From positions 434,001-498,000 of the forward strand of contig NZ_JAHXPB010000001.1 in NCBI RefSeq assembly GCF_023147505.1: a stretch of 64,000 bases of DNA, given 5' to 3'. The notes under the pieces are model-generated. The model was not told the origin of the DNA, did not search any database, and was given only the letters and a program-made list of their open reading frames with translations. The DNA comes from Brevundimonas sp. EYE_349 (GTDB lineage Bacteria > Pseudomonadota > Alphaproteobacteria > Caulobacterales > Caulobacteraceae). This document shows positions 1-7,791 of the stretch, piece after piece; positions within the stretch are counted from its first letter, which is position 1; each line of letters begins with the position of its first letter. The translations under genes were made by a program, and so were the position numbers.

Positions 1-56
1 AGGCCCACAGCCCCGGCGCCCACGACAGTCGCGTCGAAATCGAAGTCTTTCAGCAA
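1..56 (-). CDS. N-terminus of an FAD-dependent oxidoreductase (partial)
   Basis: Only the first 18 or so codons lie in the window; the gene runs off the left edge. Read on the minus strand they give LKDFDFDATVVGAGAVGL. The VVGAGAVGL stretch is the GxGxxG dinucleotide-binding turn that opens the Rossmann fold of FAD-dependent oxidoreductases such as the DAO or L-2-hydroxyglutarate oxidase families. The likely start is a TTG at 56-54 that overlaps the stop codon of the upstream membrane protein gene, which suggests co-transcription. The substrate cannot be told from this fragment, and an upstream in-frame GTG start cannot be excluded. Confidence 0.55.
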   Translation of the reverse strand, partial: MLKDFDFDATVVGAGAVG

Positions 57-382
57 AACGCAGCCATCTTTGTACTCACGAACAGCGACAGCGGCCACAA
101 GGGCAGGATCGCAAAACCCCACCATGCGCGCGGCTCGTTACGAACGACGAATGCTCTCCACCCATTTATGAGCACGCCGATTATTGCGATCGGCAAAGTC
201 AATGCGCTCATGATGAAGAGGTGTGCCGGCCATCCTGCACATGAATCACTCGCCATTCCGGACATGGCCGCGAACAGCAACAGCATGGGAGAGGCGAGAA
301 CGAAGGCGCAGGTCGACAAAACAAGAACCGTGAGCAGAACCCAGCTGCGACGCTTGTACAACACGGGCCTCGACATCGACAT
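50..382 (-). CDS. Small hypothetical membrane protein
   Basis: A 110-residue protein I do not recognise. It has three hydrophobic segments, at about residues 14-41, 53-73 and 87-104, so it should be an inner-membrane protein with a short basic N-terminus. A GAGG ribosome binding site lies about 6 bases before the ATG at 382; a second ATG two codons later is also possible. The stop overlaps the start of the oxidoreductase gene at the left edge. The DNA is visibly poorer in GC than its neighbours, which may mean recent acquisition or relaxed selection. No function is assigned. Confidence 0.7.
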   Translation of the reverse strand: MSMSRPVLYKRRSWVLLTVLVLSTCAFVLASPMLLLFAAMSGMASDSCAGWPAHLFIMSALTLPIAIIGVLINGWRAFVVRNEPRAWWGFAILPLWPLSLFVSTKMAAFC

Positions 383-391
383 CGCGCGTCC

Positions 392-838
392 TCAGCGAAA
401 CCGTCTAGCGGCTTCGCTTTCGAAACACCCTATCAGCTTTTCAACGGCATGGTCGAAGTTGGCCGACAGCATCAGGTCCAGCATTCGCGACTTGAAGGCG
501 AAGTCGATCATGAACTCCAGCCGGGTCCCCTCGGGATGCGGGAAGAACTCCCAGCGGTTCTTCAGGTGTTTGAACGGCCCGCGCAGCAGGCCGACCTCGA
601 CCTTCGGCGCATTGCGGTCGTGCCGGACCCAGGTCGAGAACCGCTCTTTCAGCACCGCGAAGCCGACGCCTGCCTCGGCGTCCACCACGGTCACGCCGTC
701 GCCCTCGACCCGGTCGTTCCAGACGCGCATCGATGTGACCCAGGGCACGAAATCGGGATAGGCCCGCACATCGGCCACCAGATCGGCCAGCTGTTCGGGC
801 GCATAGGGCAATATGCGCGTGACGCGATGGACAGCCAT
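392..838 (-). CDS. RatA/COQ10-type SRPBCC (START-fold) protein
   Basis: A 148-residue single-domain protein of the polyketide cyclase/START fold. The opening HRVTRILPYAPEQLADLV and the YPDFVPW motif near residue 27 are typical of the RatA/COQ10 family. Members are thought to bind a hydrophobic ligand; mitochondrial COQ10 binds coenzyme Q and supports respiration, whereas E. coli RatA has been described as a toxin acting on 50S subunits. In alphaproteobacteria the gene commonly follows lipA, as it does here (7 bases downstream), so the pair is probably one transcript. A role in ubiquinone handling is an inference from the family, not something the sequence shows. Confidence 0.9.
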   Translation of the reverse strand: MAVHRVTRILPYAPEQLADLVADVRAYPDFVPWVTSMRVWNDRVEGDGVTVVDAEAGVGFAVLKERFSTWVRHDRNAPKVEVGLLRGPFKHLKNRWEFFPHPEGTRLEFMIDFAFKSRMLDLMLSANFDHAVEKLIGCFESEAARRFR

Positions 839-845
839 TCCAAGC

Positions 846-1808
846 TTAACGCTTCAGCTGCGCCTCGCGCGCGGCCTTCAGCCGGGCGAAGTCGTCGCCG
901 GCATGGTGCGACGAGCGCGTCAGCGGCGACGAGGACACCATCAGGAACCCCTTGGCGCGGGCGATCGCCTCATAGGCCTTGAACTCTTCCGGCGTGACGA
1001 AACGGTCGATGGCGGCGTGTTTGCGCGTCGGCTGCAGGTATTGGCCGATGGTGATGAAATCGACGCCGGCGGACCGCATGTCGTCCATCACCTGCATGAC
1101 CTCTTCCTTGGTCTCGCCCAGGCCGACCATGATGCCGGACTTGGTGAACTGCTCGGGGTCGCGTTCCTTGACCATCTGCAGCAGGCGCAGCGAGTGGAAG
1201 TAACGCGCGCCCGGCCGGATCTTCAGATACAGGCGCGGAACGGTCTCCAGGTTGTGGTTGAAGACGTCCGGCTTGGCGTCGATCATCACGGCGGCCGCCC
1301 CATCCTTCCTCAGGAAGTCGGGCGTCAGGATCTCGATGGTGGTGTTCGGCGCCTGAATGCGAATCTGGCGCACGACCTCGGCGAAGTGGGCGGCGCCGCC
1401 GTCGGCGACGTCATCGCGGTCGACCGAGGTGATGACGACGTGGTTCAGGCCCATCTGCTGAACCGCCAGGCCTACCTTGCCGGGTTCGTCCGGGTCCAGC
1501 GGCTGCGGCAGACCGGTCTTGACGTTGCAGAAAGCGCAGGCCCGCGTGCAGGTGTCGCCCATGATCATCAGCGTGGCGTGCTTCTGGCTCCAGCACTCGC
1601 CTATGTTCGGGCAGGCCGCCTCTTCGCAGACCGTGACCAGCCCCTTGGAGCGGACGATGTCTTTGGTGGCGTTGTATTGACCCGAACCGGGCGCCTTGAC
1701 CCGCAGCCAGTCGGGCTTCTTCAGAACCACGGATTCCGGCCGGTTCTGCTTTTCTGGGTGACGCAGCTCCGACGGCTTGCGCTGCAGGGTGTCGATCAGG
1801 GTGACCAT
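846..1808 (-). CDS. lipA: Lipoyl synthase (radical SAM)
   Basis: LipA inserts two sulfur atoms into protein-bound octanoyl groups to make lipoyl cofactor for pyruvate and 2-oxoglutarate dehydrogenases. Counting from the chosen ATG at 1808 (320 residues), both iron-sulfur motifs are complete: the auxiliary-cluster cysteines C61, C66 and C72 in [12 protein letters not shown], and the radical SAM triad C87, C91, C94 in CTRACAFC. The C-terminal [10 protein letters not shown] carries the conserved RSS cluster ligand. An upstream in-frame start would add 25 residues, but family members start at MVTLIDTL-like sequence, so the shorter form is preferred. It is divergent from the acyl-CoA synthetase gene. 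Confidence 0.97.
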   Translation of the reverse strand: MVTLIDTLQRKPSELRHPEKQNRPESVVLKKPDWLRVKAPGSGQYNATKDIVRSKGLVTVCEEAACPNIGECWSQKHATLMIMGDTCTRACAFCNVKTGLPQPLDPDEPGKVGLAVQQMGLNHVVITSVDRDDVADGGAAHFAEVVRQIRIQAPNTTIEILTPDFLRKDGAAAVMIDAKPDVFNHNLETVPRLYLKIRPGARYFHSLRLLQMVKERDPEQFTKSGIMVGLGETKEEVMQVMDDMRSAGVDFITIGQYLQPTRKHAAIDRFVTPEEFKAYEAIARAKGFLMVSSSPLTRSSHHAGDDFARLKAAREAQLKR

Positions 1809-1916
1809 GGCCGGTATTTCGGCTTTCCGCGCCCGGAAGGCAAGGCACAGCCGGTTACAGACCGCGACCTTACGGGAACTCACGCGACGTTACGCATCTT
1901 TTCAAGAAGACGCGGG

Positions 1917-1928
1917 GTCATTAATGAC
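1917..1928. promoter_or_regulatory. Perfect 12-bp palindrome in a divergent promoter region
   Basis: GTCATTAATGAC is a perfect palindrome located in the 170-base region between lipA (minus) and the acyl-CoA synthetase gene (plus). Its position about 50 bases before the plus-strand start would suit an operator for a dimeric regulator. No regulator is encoded nearby, so this is only a candidate. Confidence 0.25.
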
Positions 1929-1979
1929 AGACGCCGGAAAAACAGCGAGGGCTTCTTGCGCCCTCCATAGGAGACGCGC

Positions 1980-3533
1980 TTGCGCCAGGCCCTGGATCCG
2001 TCGCTTTACGAAGAAACCCTGATCGACGCCTTGATCGAGGCGCGCGCACGGTTCGGCGACAAGGAAATCCTTGAAGACCAGGACCGTCATCCCCTGACCT
2101 ATACCGGCCTGATCCGCGCGGCCTTCGTGCTGGGCCGCAAGATCGCGCAGATGACCGAACGGGACGAACGGGTCGCCATCCTGCTGCCGTCGTCGATGGG
2201 GGTGGTGGTCACCTTCTTTGGTCTGCACGCCCACGGCCGCGTGCCCGTGATGCTGAACTTCACCGCCGGCGAGGCCAATCTGAAGGCGGCCATCAAGGCG
2301 TCGGGCGTCAGGAAGGTGCTGACCGCCAAGCGCTTCGTCGACCAGGCCAAGCTGGACGATCTGATCGTGGAGCTGAAGACGGTCGCCGACGTCGTCTGGC
2401 TGGACGATGTGCGAAAGACCATCGGCCTGGCCGACAAGCTGTATGGCCTGGCCGCCGGCGCCGCGCCCAAGCGGTTCCGCGTCAGGACCGACCCGGATTC
2501 GCCGGGCGTCGTCCTGTTCACCTCGGGCAGTTTCGGCACGCCCAAGGGGGTGGTGCTGAGCCAGAAGAACCTGGTCGCCAATGCCCGTCAGGTCGCGGCT
2601 CACATCGACCTCGATCCGTCCTGGGTCATGTTCAACCCCCTGCCGACCTTCCACTGTTTCGGCCTGACCGGCGGCGTCATCCTGCCGCTGCTGCAAGGGC
2701 TGAAGGCGTTCCAATATCCCTCGCCGCTCCACGCCAAACAGATCACAGACCTGCTGCCCCAGGTGAACGCCTCGATCCTGTTTGCGACCGACACCTTCCT
2801 GAGCCAGTACGCCCGCGTCGCCGAACCGAACGATTTCGCCACGCTGAAGTTCGCCGTCGCCGGCGCCGAGAAGGTGCGCGAGGAGACCCGCACCCTGTTC
2901 AACACCAAGTTCGGCGGCGTCGAACTTCTGGAAGGTTATGGCGCGACCGAGGCCTCGCCCGTCATCGCCGTCAACCACCCGGACCGCAACGCGCCGGGGA
3001 CCGTGGGCCAGATGCTGCCGGGCATTGACTGGAAGCTGGAGCCGGTCGAGGGGATCGAGGGCGGCGGCCGCCTGTTCCTGAAGGGTCCGAACGTCATGAG
3101 CGGCTATGTGACTTCGGCCGAGCCGCTGGCCTGGGATGCGGTCGGCGACGACTGGCTGGACACCGGCGACATCGTGGACGTGGACGCCGAGGGCTATGTC
3201 ACCATCAAGGGGCGCGCCAAACGTTTCGCCAAGATCGGCGGCGAGATGGTGTCCCTGACCGCGGTCGAGGGCATAGCCGGCGCGGTCTGGCCCGAGCGTC
3301 GCCACGCCGTCGTCGCCATTCCCGACAGCCGCAAGGGCGAGAAACTGGTGCTGGTGACGGACCACGACACGGCCGAGGTCGCGCCCTTGGCCGAATGGGC
3401 CCGCACCAACGGCGCGCCGGAACTGATCGTGCCCAAGAAGATCGTCAAGGTCGCCGAGGTGCCCGTCCTGGGCACCGGCAAGACCGACTATGTCGCCATC
3501 CAGAAGATGGTCGAGGCGGAAAAGGCGGTCTGA
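1980..3533 (+). CDS. Acyl-ACP/acyl-CoA synthetase, stand-alone Aas-like AMP-binding domain
   Basis: A 517-residue adenylate-forming enzyme. The ATP-binding loop FTSGSFGTPKG is at about 180-190, the GYGATEASP motif at 319-327, WLDTGD at 392-397 and the C-terminal GTGKTDY lysine motif near residue 500. PLPTFHCFGL, SPLH, the FATDTFLSQYAR stretch and RAKRFAKIGGEMVSL closely resemble the synthetase half of Aas (acyl-ACP synthetase / lysophosphatidylethanolamine acyltransferase). The N-terminal acyltransferase half of Aas is absent. It probably activates fatty acids for membrane lipid repair or beta-oxidation; the acyl acceptor (ACP or CoA) cannot be told. The start is a TTG at 1980 with GGAGA six bases upstream. 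Confidence 0.88.
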   Translation: MRQALDPSLYEETLIDALIEARARFGDKEILEDQDRHPLTYTGLIRAAFVLGRKIAQMTERDERVAILLPSSMGVVVTFFGLHAHGRVPVMLNFTAGEANLKAAIKASGVRKVLTAKRFVDQAKLDDLIVELKTVADVVWLDDVRKTIGLADKLYGLAAGAAPKRFRVRTDPDSPGVVLFTSGSFGTPKGVVLSQKNLVANARQVAAHIDLDPSWVMFNPLPTFHCFGLTGGVILPLLQGLKAFQYPSPLHAKQITDLLPQVNASILFATDTFLSQYARVAEPNDFATLKFAVAGAEKVREETRTLFNTKFGGVELLEGYGATEASPVIAVNHPDRNAPGTVGQMLPGIDWKLEPVEGIEGGGRLFLKGPNVMSGYVTSAEPLAWDAVGDDWLDTGDIVDVDAEGYVTIKGRAKRFAKIGGEMVSLTAVEGIAGAVWPERRHAVVAIPDSRKGEKLVLVTDHDTAEVAPLAEWARTNGAPELIVPKKIVKVAEVPVLGTGKTDYVAIQKMVEAEKAV

Positions 3534-3551
3534 TCGGGCCGCCTCTGGGCG

Positions 3552-4310
3552 TCAGCCGATCCGCACGCCGGTCATCGAGATTGAACCGCCGTCGATGTGG
3601 TCCTTGAAGAAGCTGACGGGCTCGCCCGGCTGCTGCTGGGCGGCGATATAGAGGACCGGCAGATAGTGTTCGTCGGTCGGCACGCTCAGTTGCGCGTCTT
3701 CGGCCAGGCCCACCCAATTGATCAGGGCGTCGTGGTCTCCCCGTTCGAACGCCGCCTTCACCGCCCCATTGAAGCCGGTCGCCCAGGCATAGGGCTCGGC
3801 CCCGCCCTCGCGCTTCCAGGTGCGCAGATTGTGCACGAAGTCGCCCGATCCGGCGATCACGATCCCCTCGTCCCGCAGCGGCGTCAGTGTCCTGGCCAGA
3901 TCGTAATGCTGGCGCGCCGTCAGATCGCGATCCAGCGACAGTTGCACCACCGGCACGTCGGCCTCCGGCCAGACGTGGCACAGCACCGACCAGGTTCCGT
4001 GATCCAGACCCCACTGTTGGGTCTGGACCGCGCCGGTCAGCGCCGACACTCGGGCCGCCAGTTCGGGCGATCCGGGCGCCGGATACTGCATCTCATGCAG
4101 TTCACGCGGGAAGTTGCCGAAATCGTGGATGGTTTCAGGCTTGTCCTGCGCCGTGACGCCCAGCCCGCGCGTCTCCCAATGGGCGGAGATCATCACCACG
4201 CCCCGGGGCTTGCCGATGGCCTCACCCAGGTGGCGCCAGGCGGCCCCATAGGGACCGCCCAACGCATTCATGGGCGAACCGTGGCCGAAGAAGACGGCGG
4301 GCTGGCGCAT
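3552..4310 (-). CDS. 4,5-DOPA-type extradiol ring-cleavage dioxygenase (YgiD family)
   Basis: A 252-residue class III extradiol dioxygenase of the LigB/YgiD family, which opens catecholic rings using a single metal ion and O2. Visible family motifs are FFGHGSPMN at the N-terminus, MISAHWETRG, the LDHGTWSVL segment and GSGDFVHN, which supply the metal-binding histidines. The ATG at 4310 is chosen because it directly precedes the conserved MRQPAVFFGHG start; the longer frame upstream is the antisense of wrbA. It ends 18 bases from the convergent acyl-CoA synthetase stop and follows wrbA by 4 bases, so the two are likely one transcript for quinone/catechol handling. The natural substrate is unknown. 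Confidence 0.9.
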   Translation of the reverse strand: MRQPAVFFGHGSPMNALGGPYGAAWRHLGEAIGKPRGVVMISAHWETRGLGVTAQDKPETIHDFGNFPRELHEMQYPAPGSPELAARVSALTGAVQTQQWGLDHGTWSVLCHVWPEADVPVVQLSLDRDLTARQHYDLARTLTPLRDEGIVIAGSGDFVHNLRTWKREGGAEPYAWATGFNGAVKAAFERGDHDALINWVGLAEDAQLSVPTDEHYLPVLYIAAQQQPGEPVSFFKDHIDGGSISMTGVRIG

Positions 4311-4314
4311 GGGG

Positions 4315-4917
4315 TCAGCCGTGCAGCTTCTTGGCCAGTTCGGCGATGTGCTTGCCCTGGAAGCGCGCGCCGCCCAGGTCGATGTCGCTGGGCTGACGCG
4401 AGCCGTCGCCGCCGGTGATGGTCGAGGCGCCATAGGGCGAACCGCCGTGGATCGCATCCAGCGTCATCTGCGCCTGATAGGAATAGGGCAGACCGACCAC
4501 CGGCATCCCGTGGTGCATGAAGAAGTTGTGCAGCCCCTGGAAGGTGGTTTCCTGGCCGCCGTGCTGGGTCGCCGTGGCCGTGAAGGCGCCGCCGATCTTG
4601 CCGATCAGCGCGCCCGAGAACCACAGGCCGCCGGCCTGGTCCAGGAAGGCGCGCATCTGCGAGGCGGCCGAGCCGAAACGGGTGCCGGCGCCGATGATGA
4701 TGGCGTCATAGTCCTTCAGGTCGTCGATCTTGGCGACCGGCGCCTTCTGATCCAGCTTGTAGTGCGAGGCCTTGGCCAGTTCTTCCGGCACGGTTTCCGG
4801 TACGCGCTTGATGTCGACCACCGCGCCTTCGACCTCGCGCGCGCCTTCGGCGACGGCTTCGGCCATGGTTTCCAGGTGGCCATAGGTCGAATGATAGAGG
4901 ACCAGAATTTTCGGCAT
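4315..4917 (-). CDS. wrbA: NAD(P)H:quinone oxidoreductase, WrbA type IV
   Basis: WrbA is a cytosolic FMN flavoprotein that reduces quinones by two electrons and so avoids semiquinone radicals. The protein is 200 residues from the ATG at 4917, the usual WrbA length. Diagnostic segments are the flavin phosphate loop [12 protein letters not shown] near residues 7-18, [19 protein letters not shown], the GGQETT loop and [14 protein letters not shown] longer frame begins at 4962, but residues before [10 protein letters not shown] have no family counterpart. A palindrome sits about 40-55 bases upstream and may be its operator. It is followed by the dioxygenase gene. Confidence 0.96.
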   Translation of the reverse strand: MPKILVLYHSTYGHLETMAEAVAEGAREVEGAVVDIKRVPETVPEELAKASHYKLDQKAPVAKIDDLKDYDAIIIGAGTRFGSAASQMRAFLDQAGGLWFSGALIGKIGGAFTATATQHGGQETTFQGLHNFFMHHGMPVVGLPYSYQAQMTLDAIHGGSPYGASTITGGDGSRQPSDIDLGGARFQGKHIAELAKKLHG

Positions 4918-4955
4918 CGGGGAGAGGCTCCATTGAATGACAGGGGCCGTTATTT

Positions 4956-4972
4956 GCAACAACGACCGTTGC
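4956..4972 (-). promoter_or_regulatory. Candidate operator upstream of wrbA
   Basis: GCAAC-N7-GTTGC is a hyphenated perfect palindrome lying 39 bases before the wrbA start and touching the stop codon of the preceding gene. Its position fits regulation of the wrbA-dioxygenase pair, for example by a quinone or redox sensor. No matching regulator is present in the window. Confidence 0.3.
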
Positions 4973-5499
4973 TAACTTGGCGCGTCATCCGGCTTGGCGC
5001 AAGTCCCAGGCTCGGTTTCCGGCTCGAACGGACACACGGCCGCGTAGAAGTCCGCCGATCCCGGCGCGACGCGGCCGCCCTGGCGATGAAAGCGATGCTC
5101 CATCACCATGGCCTGCTGCTCGATGTTCAGGTCGTCCCAGCGACAGGTCGCGACCGCTTCATAGGCGTAGGAGGCGGCCGTGTCGCCGGCCTTCAGCTTG
5201 GCCCACAGCAGATTGACGCCCTGCTGCGCCTGCCAGACGTGGGTCAGTTCGTGGATCAGCACGCCCTGCGCGCGCACCGACACGGCGGTGAAATCCGCGA
5301 TCAGGTCCCGTTGCGGCCAGACGATCCAGTCGCGCCCGAACCAGCGCCCGGCCACGAAGGCGCGCCGGAACGGCCATCCGATCAGCCGGACGGTGTCCAG
5401 CCGCAGCGCGGCGCCGAACGCCTCGCGCGCCAGCGCCGCCTCGGCCTGCGTCAGGGCGCGAATGAAGAATCCCACGGCCGCACATACTCCCAATGCCAC
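4972..5499 (-). CDS. DUF4157-like protein with HELTH motif (vgr-related protein)
   Basis: A protein of up to 175 residues of a type often annotated as vgr-related or DUF4157-like in Caulobacterales. It carries HELTHVWQAQQG at residues 83-94, a zincin-type HExxH motif (H83, E84, H87), but no third zinc ligand or further peptidase domain can be recognised. No confident signal peptide is seen. Its start overlaps the end of the upstream M15 peptidase gene by 49 bases if the ATG at 5499 is used; a GTG eight codons in would shorten the overlap to 25 bases. Metal binding is likely from the motif; proteolysis is unproven. Confidence 0.8.
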   Translation of the reverse strand: MALGVCAAVGFFIRALTQAEAALAREAFGAALRLDTVRLIGWPFRRAFVAGRWFGRDWIVWPQRDLIADFTAVSVRAQGVLIHELTHVWQAQQGVNLLWAKLKAGDTAASYAYEAVATCRWDDLNIEQQAMVMEHRFHRQGGRVAPGSADFYAAVCPFEPETEPGTCAKPDDAPS

Positions 5500-6308
5500 G
5501 GTTCATAGACGTAGGGGACGAATCCGAATCGACCCGCATTCTCGACCAGCCAGCGATAGGTCGCCGTCCGCGCCATATATTCGCGGCTGGCCGGGGTTGT
5601 AGAGTCGACACCCAGCCCCGGCGCCTGACCGACGTACAGATCGACCGCCGTTCCGGTGCGATGCGGCGAACAGACGGCGCGGCGCAGGCCATCGCAGTTG
5701 CCCTGCTGGGCGCAGCGCGCCGCATCCGCCTCAGGATCGCGGAAGCCCGAGAAGATCTGCAGCAGTTCGGGGTCGGCCGCGACCTCTGGAGCCTCGGCGC
5801 GGGCGGCGGCGACCAGCCGGCGATAGGCGTCCAGCACGTCGCGCCGCAACAGCCGCGTCAGCCGGTCGGCGTGTTCCTCTTCCGCGACCAGATAGCCCAG
5901 TTGGTTGATCGGCGGCGGCTCGGGGCACAGGCCGCCGACGCGCGCCATCACGAACGGCCGCCGCTCCTGCCACAGACCGCGAAACACCTGAAAGGTCGCG
6001 GCGTCCAAGAGGCCGGTCGGCGCCAGCCCGTGCGTCTGCTGGAACCCCGCCAATTGCGAGGCGAAGATCGGCGTGCCCGCCCCGCAGCGCGTGTGAAGCT
6101 CCTGCTGGATCAGCGGCAGATAGGGCCGCCACCCCCATTCCATCGCCCCGAACGGCGTCCAGGGCATGGCGTAGGCCGCCTCGGCATTGGCCAGACCTTG
6201 CGCGCGCCAGACGTCGGCGTTGGTGTGGCAAGGCCCCGCCGCCCTGGCCTGCCCGGCGAAGAGCGTTCCCAGGACCAGACCAAACAGGGCGAACAGGCGA
6301 AGCGACAT
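5451..6308 (-). CDS. D-alanyl-D-alanine carboxypeptidase family protein (peptidase M15B)
   Basis: A 285-residue exported protein. Residues 1-23 form a signal peptide ending in AQARA-A style cleavage, so it should act in the periplasm. The C-terminal half has the M15 zinc motif: SPHRTGTAVDLYVG (His and Asp ligands) and EPWHWEYVRPW (His ligand). M15B enzymes trim D-Ala from peptidoglycan stem peptides. The ATG at 6308 is preferred over an earlier one because it directly starts the signal peptide. The gene faces away from the MFS transporter and overlaps the HELTH protein gene downstream, suggesting a shared transcript. Confidence 0.9.
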   Translation of the reverse strand: MSLRLFALFGLVLGTLFAGQARAAGPCHTNADVWRAQGLANAEAAYAMPWTPFGAMEWGWRPYLPLIQQELHTRCGAGTPIFASQLAGFQQTHGLAPTGLLDAATFQVFRGLWQERRPFVMARVGGLCPEPPPINQLGYLVAEEEHADRLTRLLRRDVLDAYRRLVAAARAEAPEVAADPELLQIFSGFRDPEADAARCAQQGNCDGLRRAVCSPHRTGTAVDLYVGQAPGLGVDSTTPASREYMARTATYRWLVENAGRFGFVPYVYEPWHWEYVRPWDSSFAP

Positions 6309-6417
6309 GACCTCAGAAGGCCCCAAGCCGGCCGTGAAGTCCACCATACCGCTGACGCGCCAAAGCTGCGATGGTGCAGGAGGTCCGACTCATCCGGGCC
6401 GTTTCGGACCCTCTTTC

Positions 6418-7791
6418 ATGACCGCCCGATCCGCGCCCGCCCGCGCCACGCCCCGCCGCTCCAACGCCGTTCTGGCCGCCTTCTCCGGCCCCTGCCTGCC
6501 CCTGGCGGCCTTCGGCGTGGCCCTGCCCGTCACCCTGCCCGAGTTCTACGCCACCTTCGTCGGGCTGGAGCTGGGCGTGGTGGCGACCGTCTTCATGGCG
6601 GTGCGCCTGATCGACATCGTCTTCGACCCCTTCATCGGCTGGGGCATGGATCGGACCAGGACCCGGTTCGGGCGCTATCGTCCGTGGATGGCGCTGTCGA
6701 CGCCCATGCTGATGCTGGCCGCCTATATGATGTTCGTCGTGGTTCAGCCGGGCGCGCCGCCTATCTACCTGTTCGGCTGGCTGCTGTTTCTCTATCTCGG
6801 CTTTTCCATCGGCACCCTGGGCCAGTTGGGCTGGGCCGCCGTCCTGGCGCCGCAGTACGATCAACGTAGCCGCGTCTATGGCTGGTGGCAGGTGTTCAAC
6901 ATCATCGGCGTGGTGTTGATCCTGGTGCTGCCGACCGTGGTGGTTCAGACGGGGATCGGGACCTATGCCGACGGCGTGCGGATCATGGGCTGGGCCATCG
7001 TGATCGCCCTGCCCGTCACAATCGGCCTAGCCATGGTCGCCGTGCCCGAGCCGGTCACGACCGGCGGCCAGCCGCACGGCAGCCTGGGCGCCTATCTCAG
7101 CCTGTTCAAAAAGCCGGTGGTCAGAAAGCTGCTGCTGTCGGACCTGCTGCTGGGCGTGGCCCCGGGCATCACCGGCTCGTTGCTGTTCTTCTTCTTCGGC
7201 CAGATCAAGGGCTACGATCACACCCAGGCCGGGCTGTTCATGCTGTTCTATTTCGTCGCAGGTCTGTGCGGTGCGCCCTTCTGGGCCTGGTATGCGACCC
7301 GCGTCGGCAAGGATCGCGGCCTGGCGGCGGCCAGCGTGGTGTCCGCCGTCCTCTACGTCGGCGCGACCCTGGTTCCGGGCGGCAACTTCGTCTTGACGGC
7401 GGTGGTCATGTTCATCGCCGGCCTGCCCTATGCGGCGGGCCTGTTCCTGACGCGCGCCATGATGGCCGACGCCGGCGACGAGGAGCGGTTCGAGACCGGC
7501 GTGGACCGCACCGGCCTGATGCTGTCGATCCTTTCGGCCACCACCAAGATCGGCCACGTCGTCGCCCTAGTGCCCTATCTGATCCTGCAGGGCGTCGGCT
7601 TCCGCGCCCTGCCTGGCCCGGCCGGCAACAGCGACCTGGCCCTGCTGACGCTGCAGATCCTGTTCATCGCCGTGCCGGGTGTTCTGCTGGTCCTGGCGGG
7701 CGTGGTGTTGAAGAACTATCCGCTGACCGCCAAACGCCACGACGAAATCCGCGCCGCTCTGGAAGCCCGAGACGCCGGGGCCAGGGTATGA
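6418..7791 (+). CDS. MFS transporter, GPH sugar/cation symporter-like
   Basis: A 457-residue polytopic inner-membrane protein with about twelve hydrophobic segments. The loop DPFIGWGMDRTRTRFGRYRPWM after the second helix is the signature of the glycoside-pentoside-hexuronide symporter branch (MelB/MFS_2). Such proteins move sugars or related solutes with H+ or Na+. The ATG at 6418 follows directly on the region divergent from the M15 peptidase gene; the reading frame upstream of it is not conserved-looking. The stop overlaps the mazG start as ATGA. The substrate cannot be predicted. Confidence 0.9.
   Translation: MTARSAPARATPRRSNAVLAAFSGPCLPLAAFGVALPVTLPEFYATFVGLELGVVATVFMAVRLIDIVFDPFIGWGMDRTRTRFGRYRPWMALSTPMLMLAAYMMFVVVQPGAPPIYLFGWLLFLYLGFSIGTLGQLGWAAVLAPQYDQRSRVYGWWQVFNIIGVVLILVLPTVVVQTGIGTYADGVRIMGWAIVIALPVTIGLAMVAVPEPVTTGGQPHGSLGAYLSLFKKPVVRKLLLSDLLLGVAPGITGSLLFFFFGQIKGYDHTQAGLFMLFYFVAGLCGAPFWAWYATRVGKDRGLAAASVVSAVLYVGATLVPGGNFVLTAVVMFIAGLPYAAGLFLTRAMMADAGDEERFETGVDRTGLMLSILSATTKIGHVVALVPYLILQGVGFRALPGPAGNSDLALLTLQILFIAVPGVLLVLAGVVLKNYPLTAKRHDEIRAALEARDAGARV

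Noticed and set aside
813-1970. 385-codon plus-strand frame opposite lipA
   Set aside because: LipA on the minus strand has all its cluster-binding cysteines; the opposite frame is Arg/Asp/Gly-rich noise.
1902-3365. 487-codon minus-strand frame opposite the acyl-CoA synthetase
   Set aside because: Composition is typical of an antisense frame (His, Asp, Gly and Gln rich) and it has no recognisable motif.
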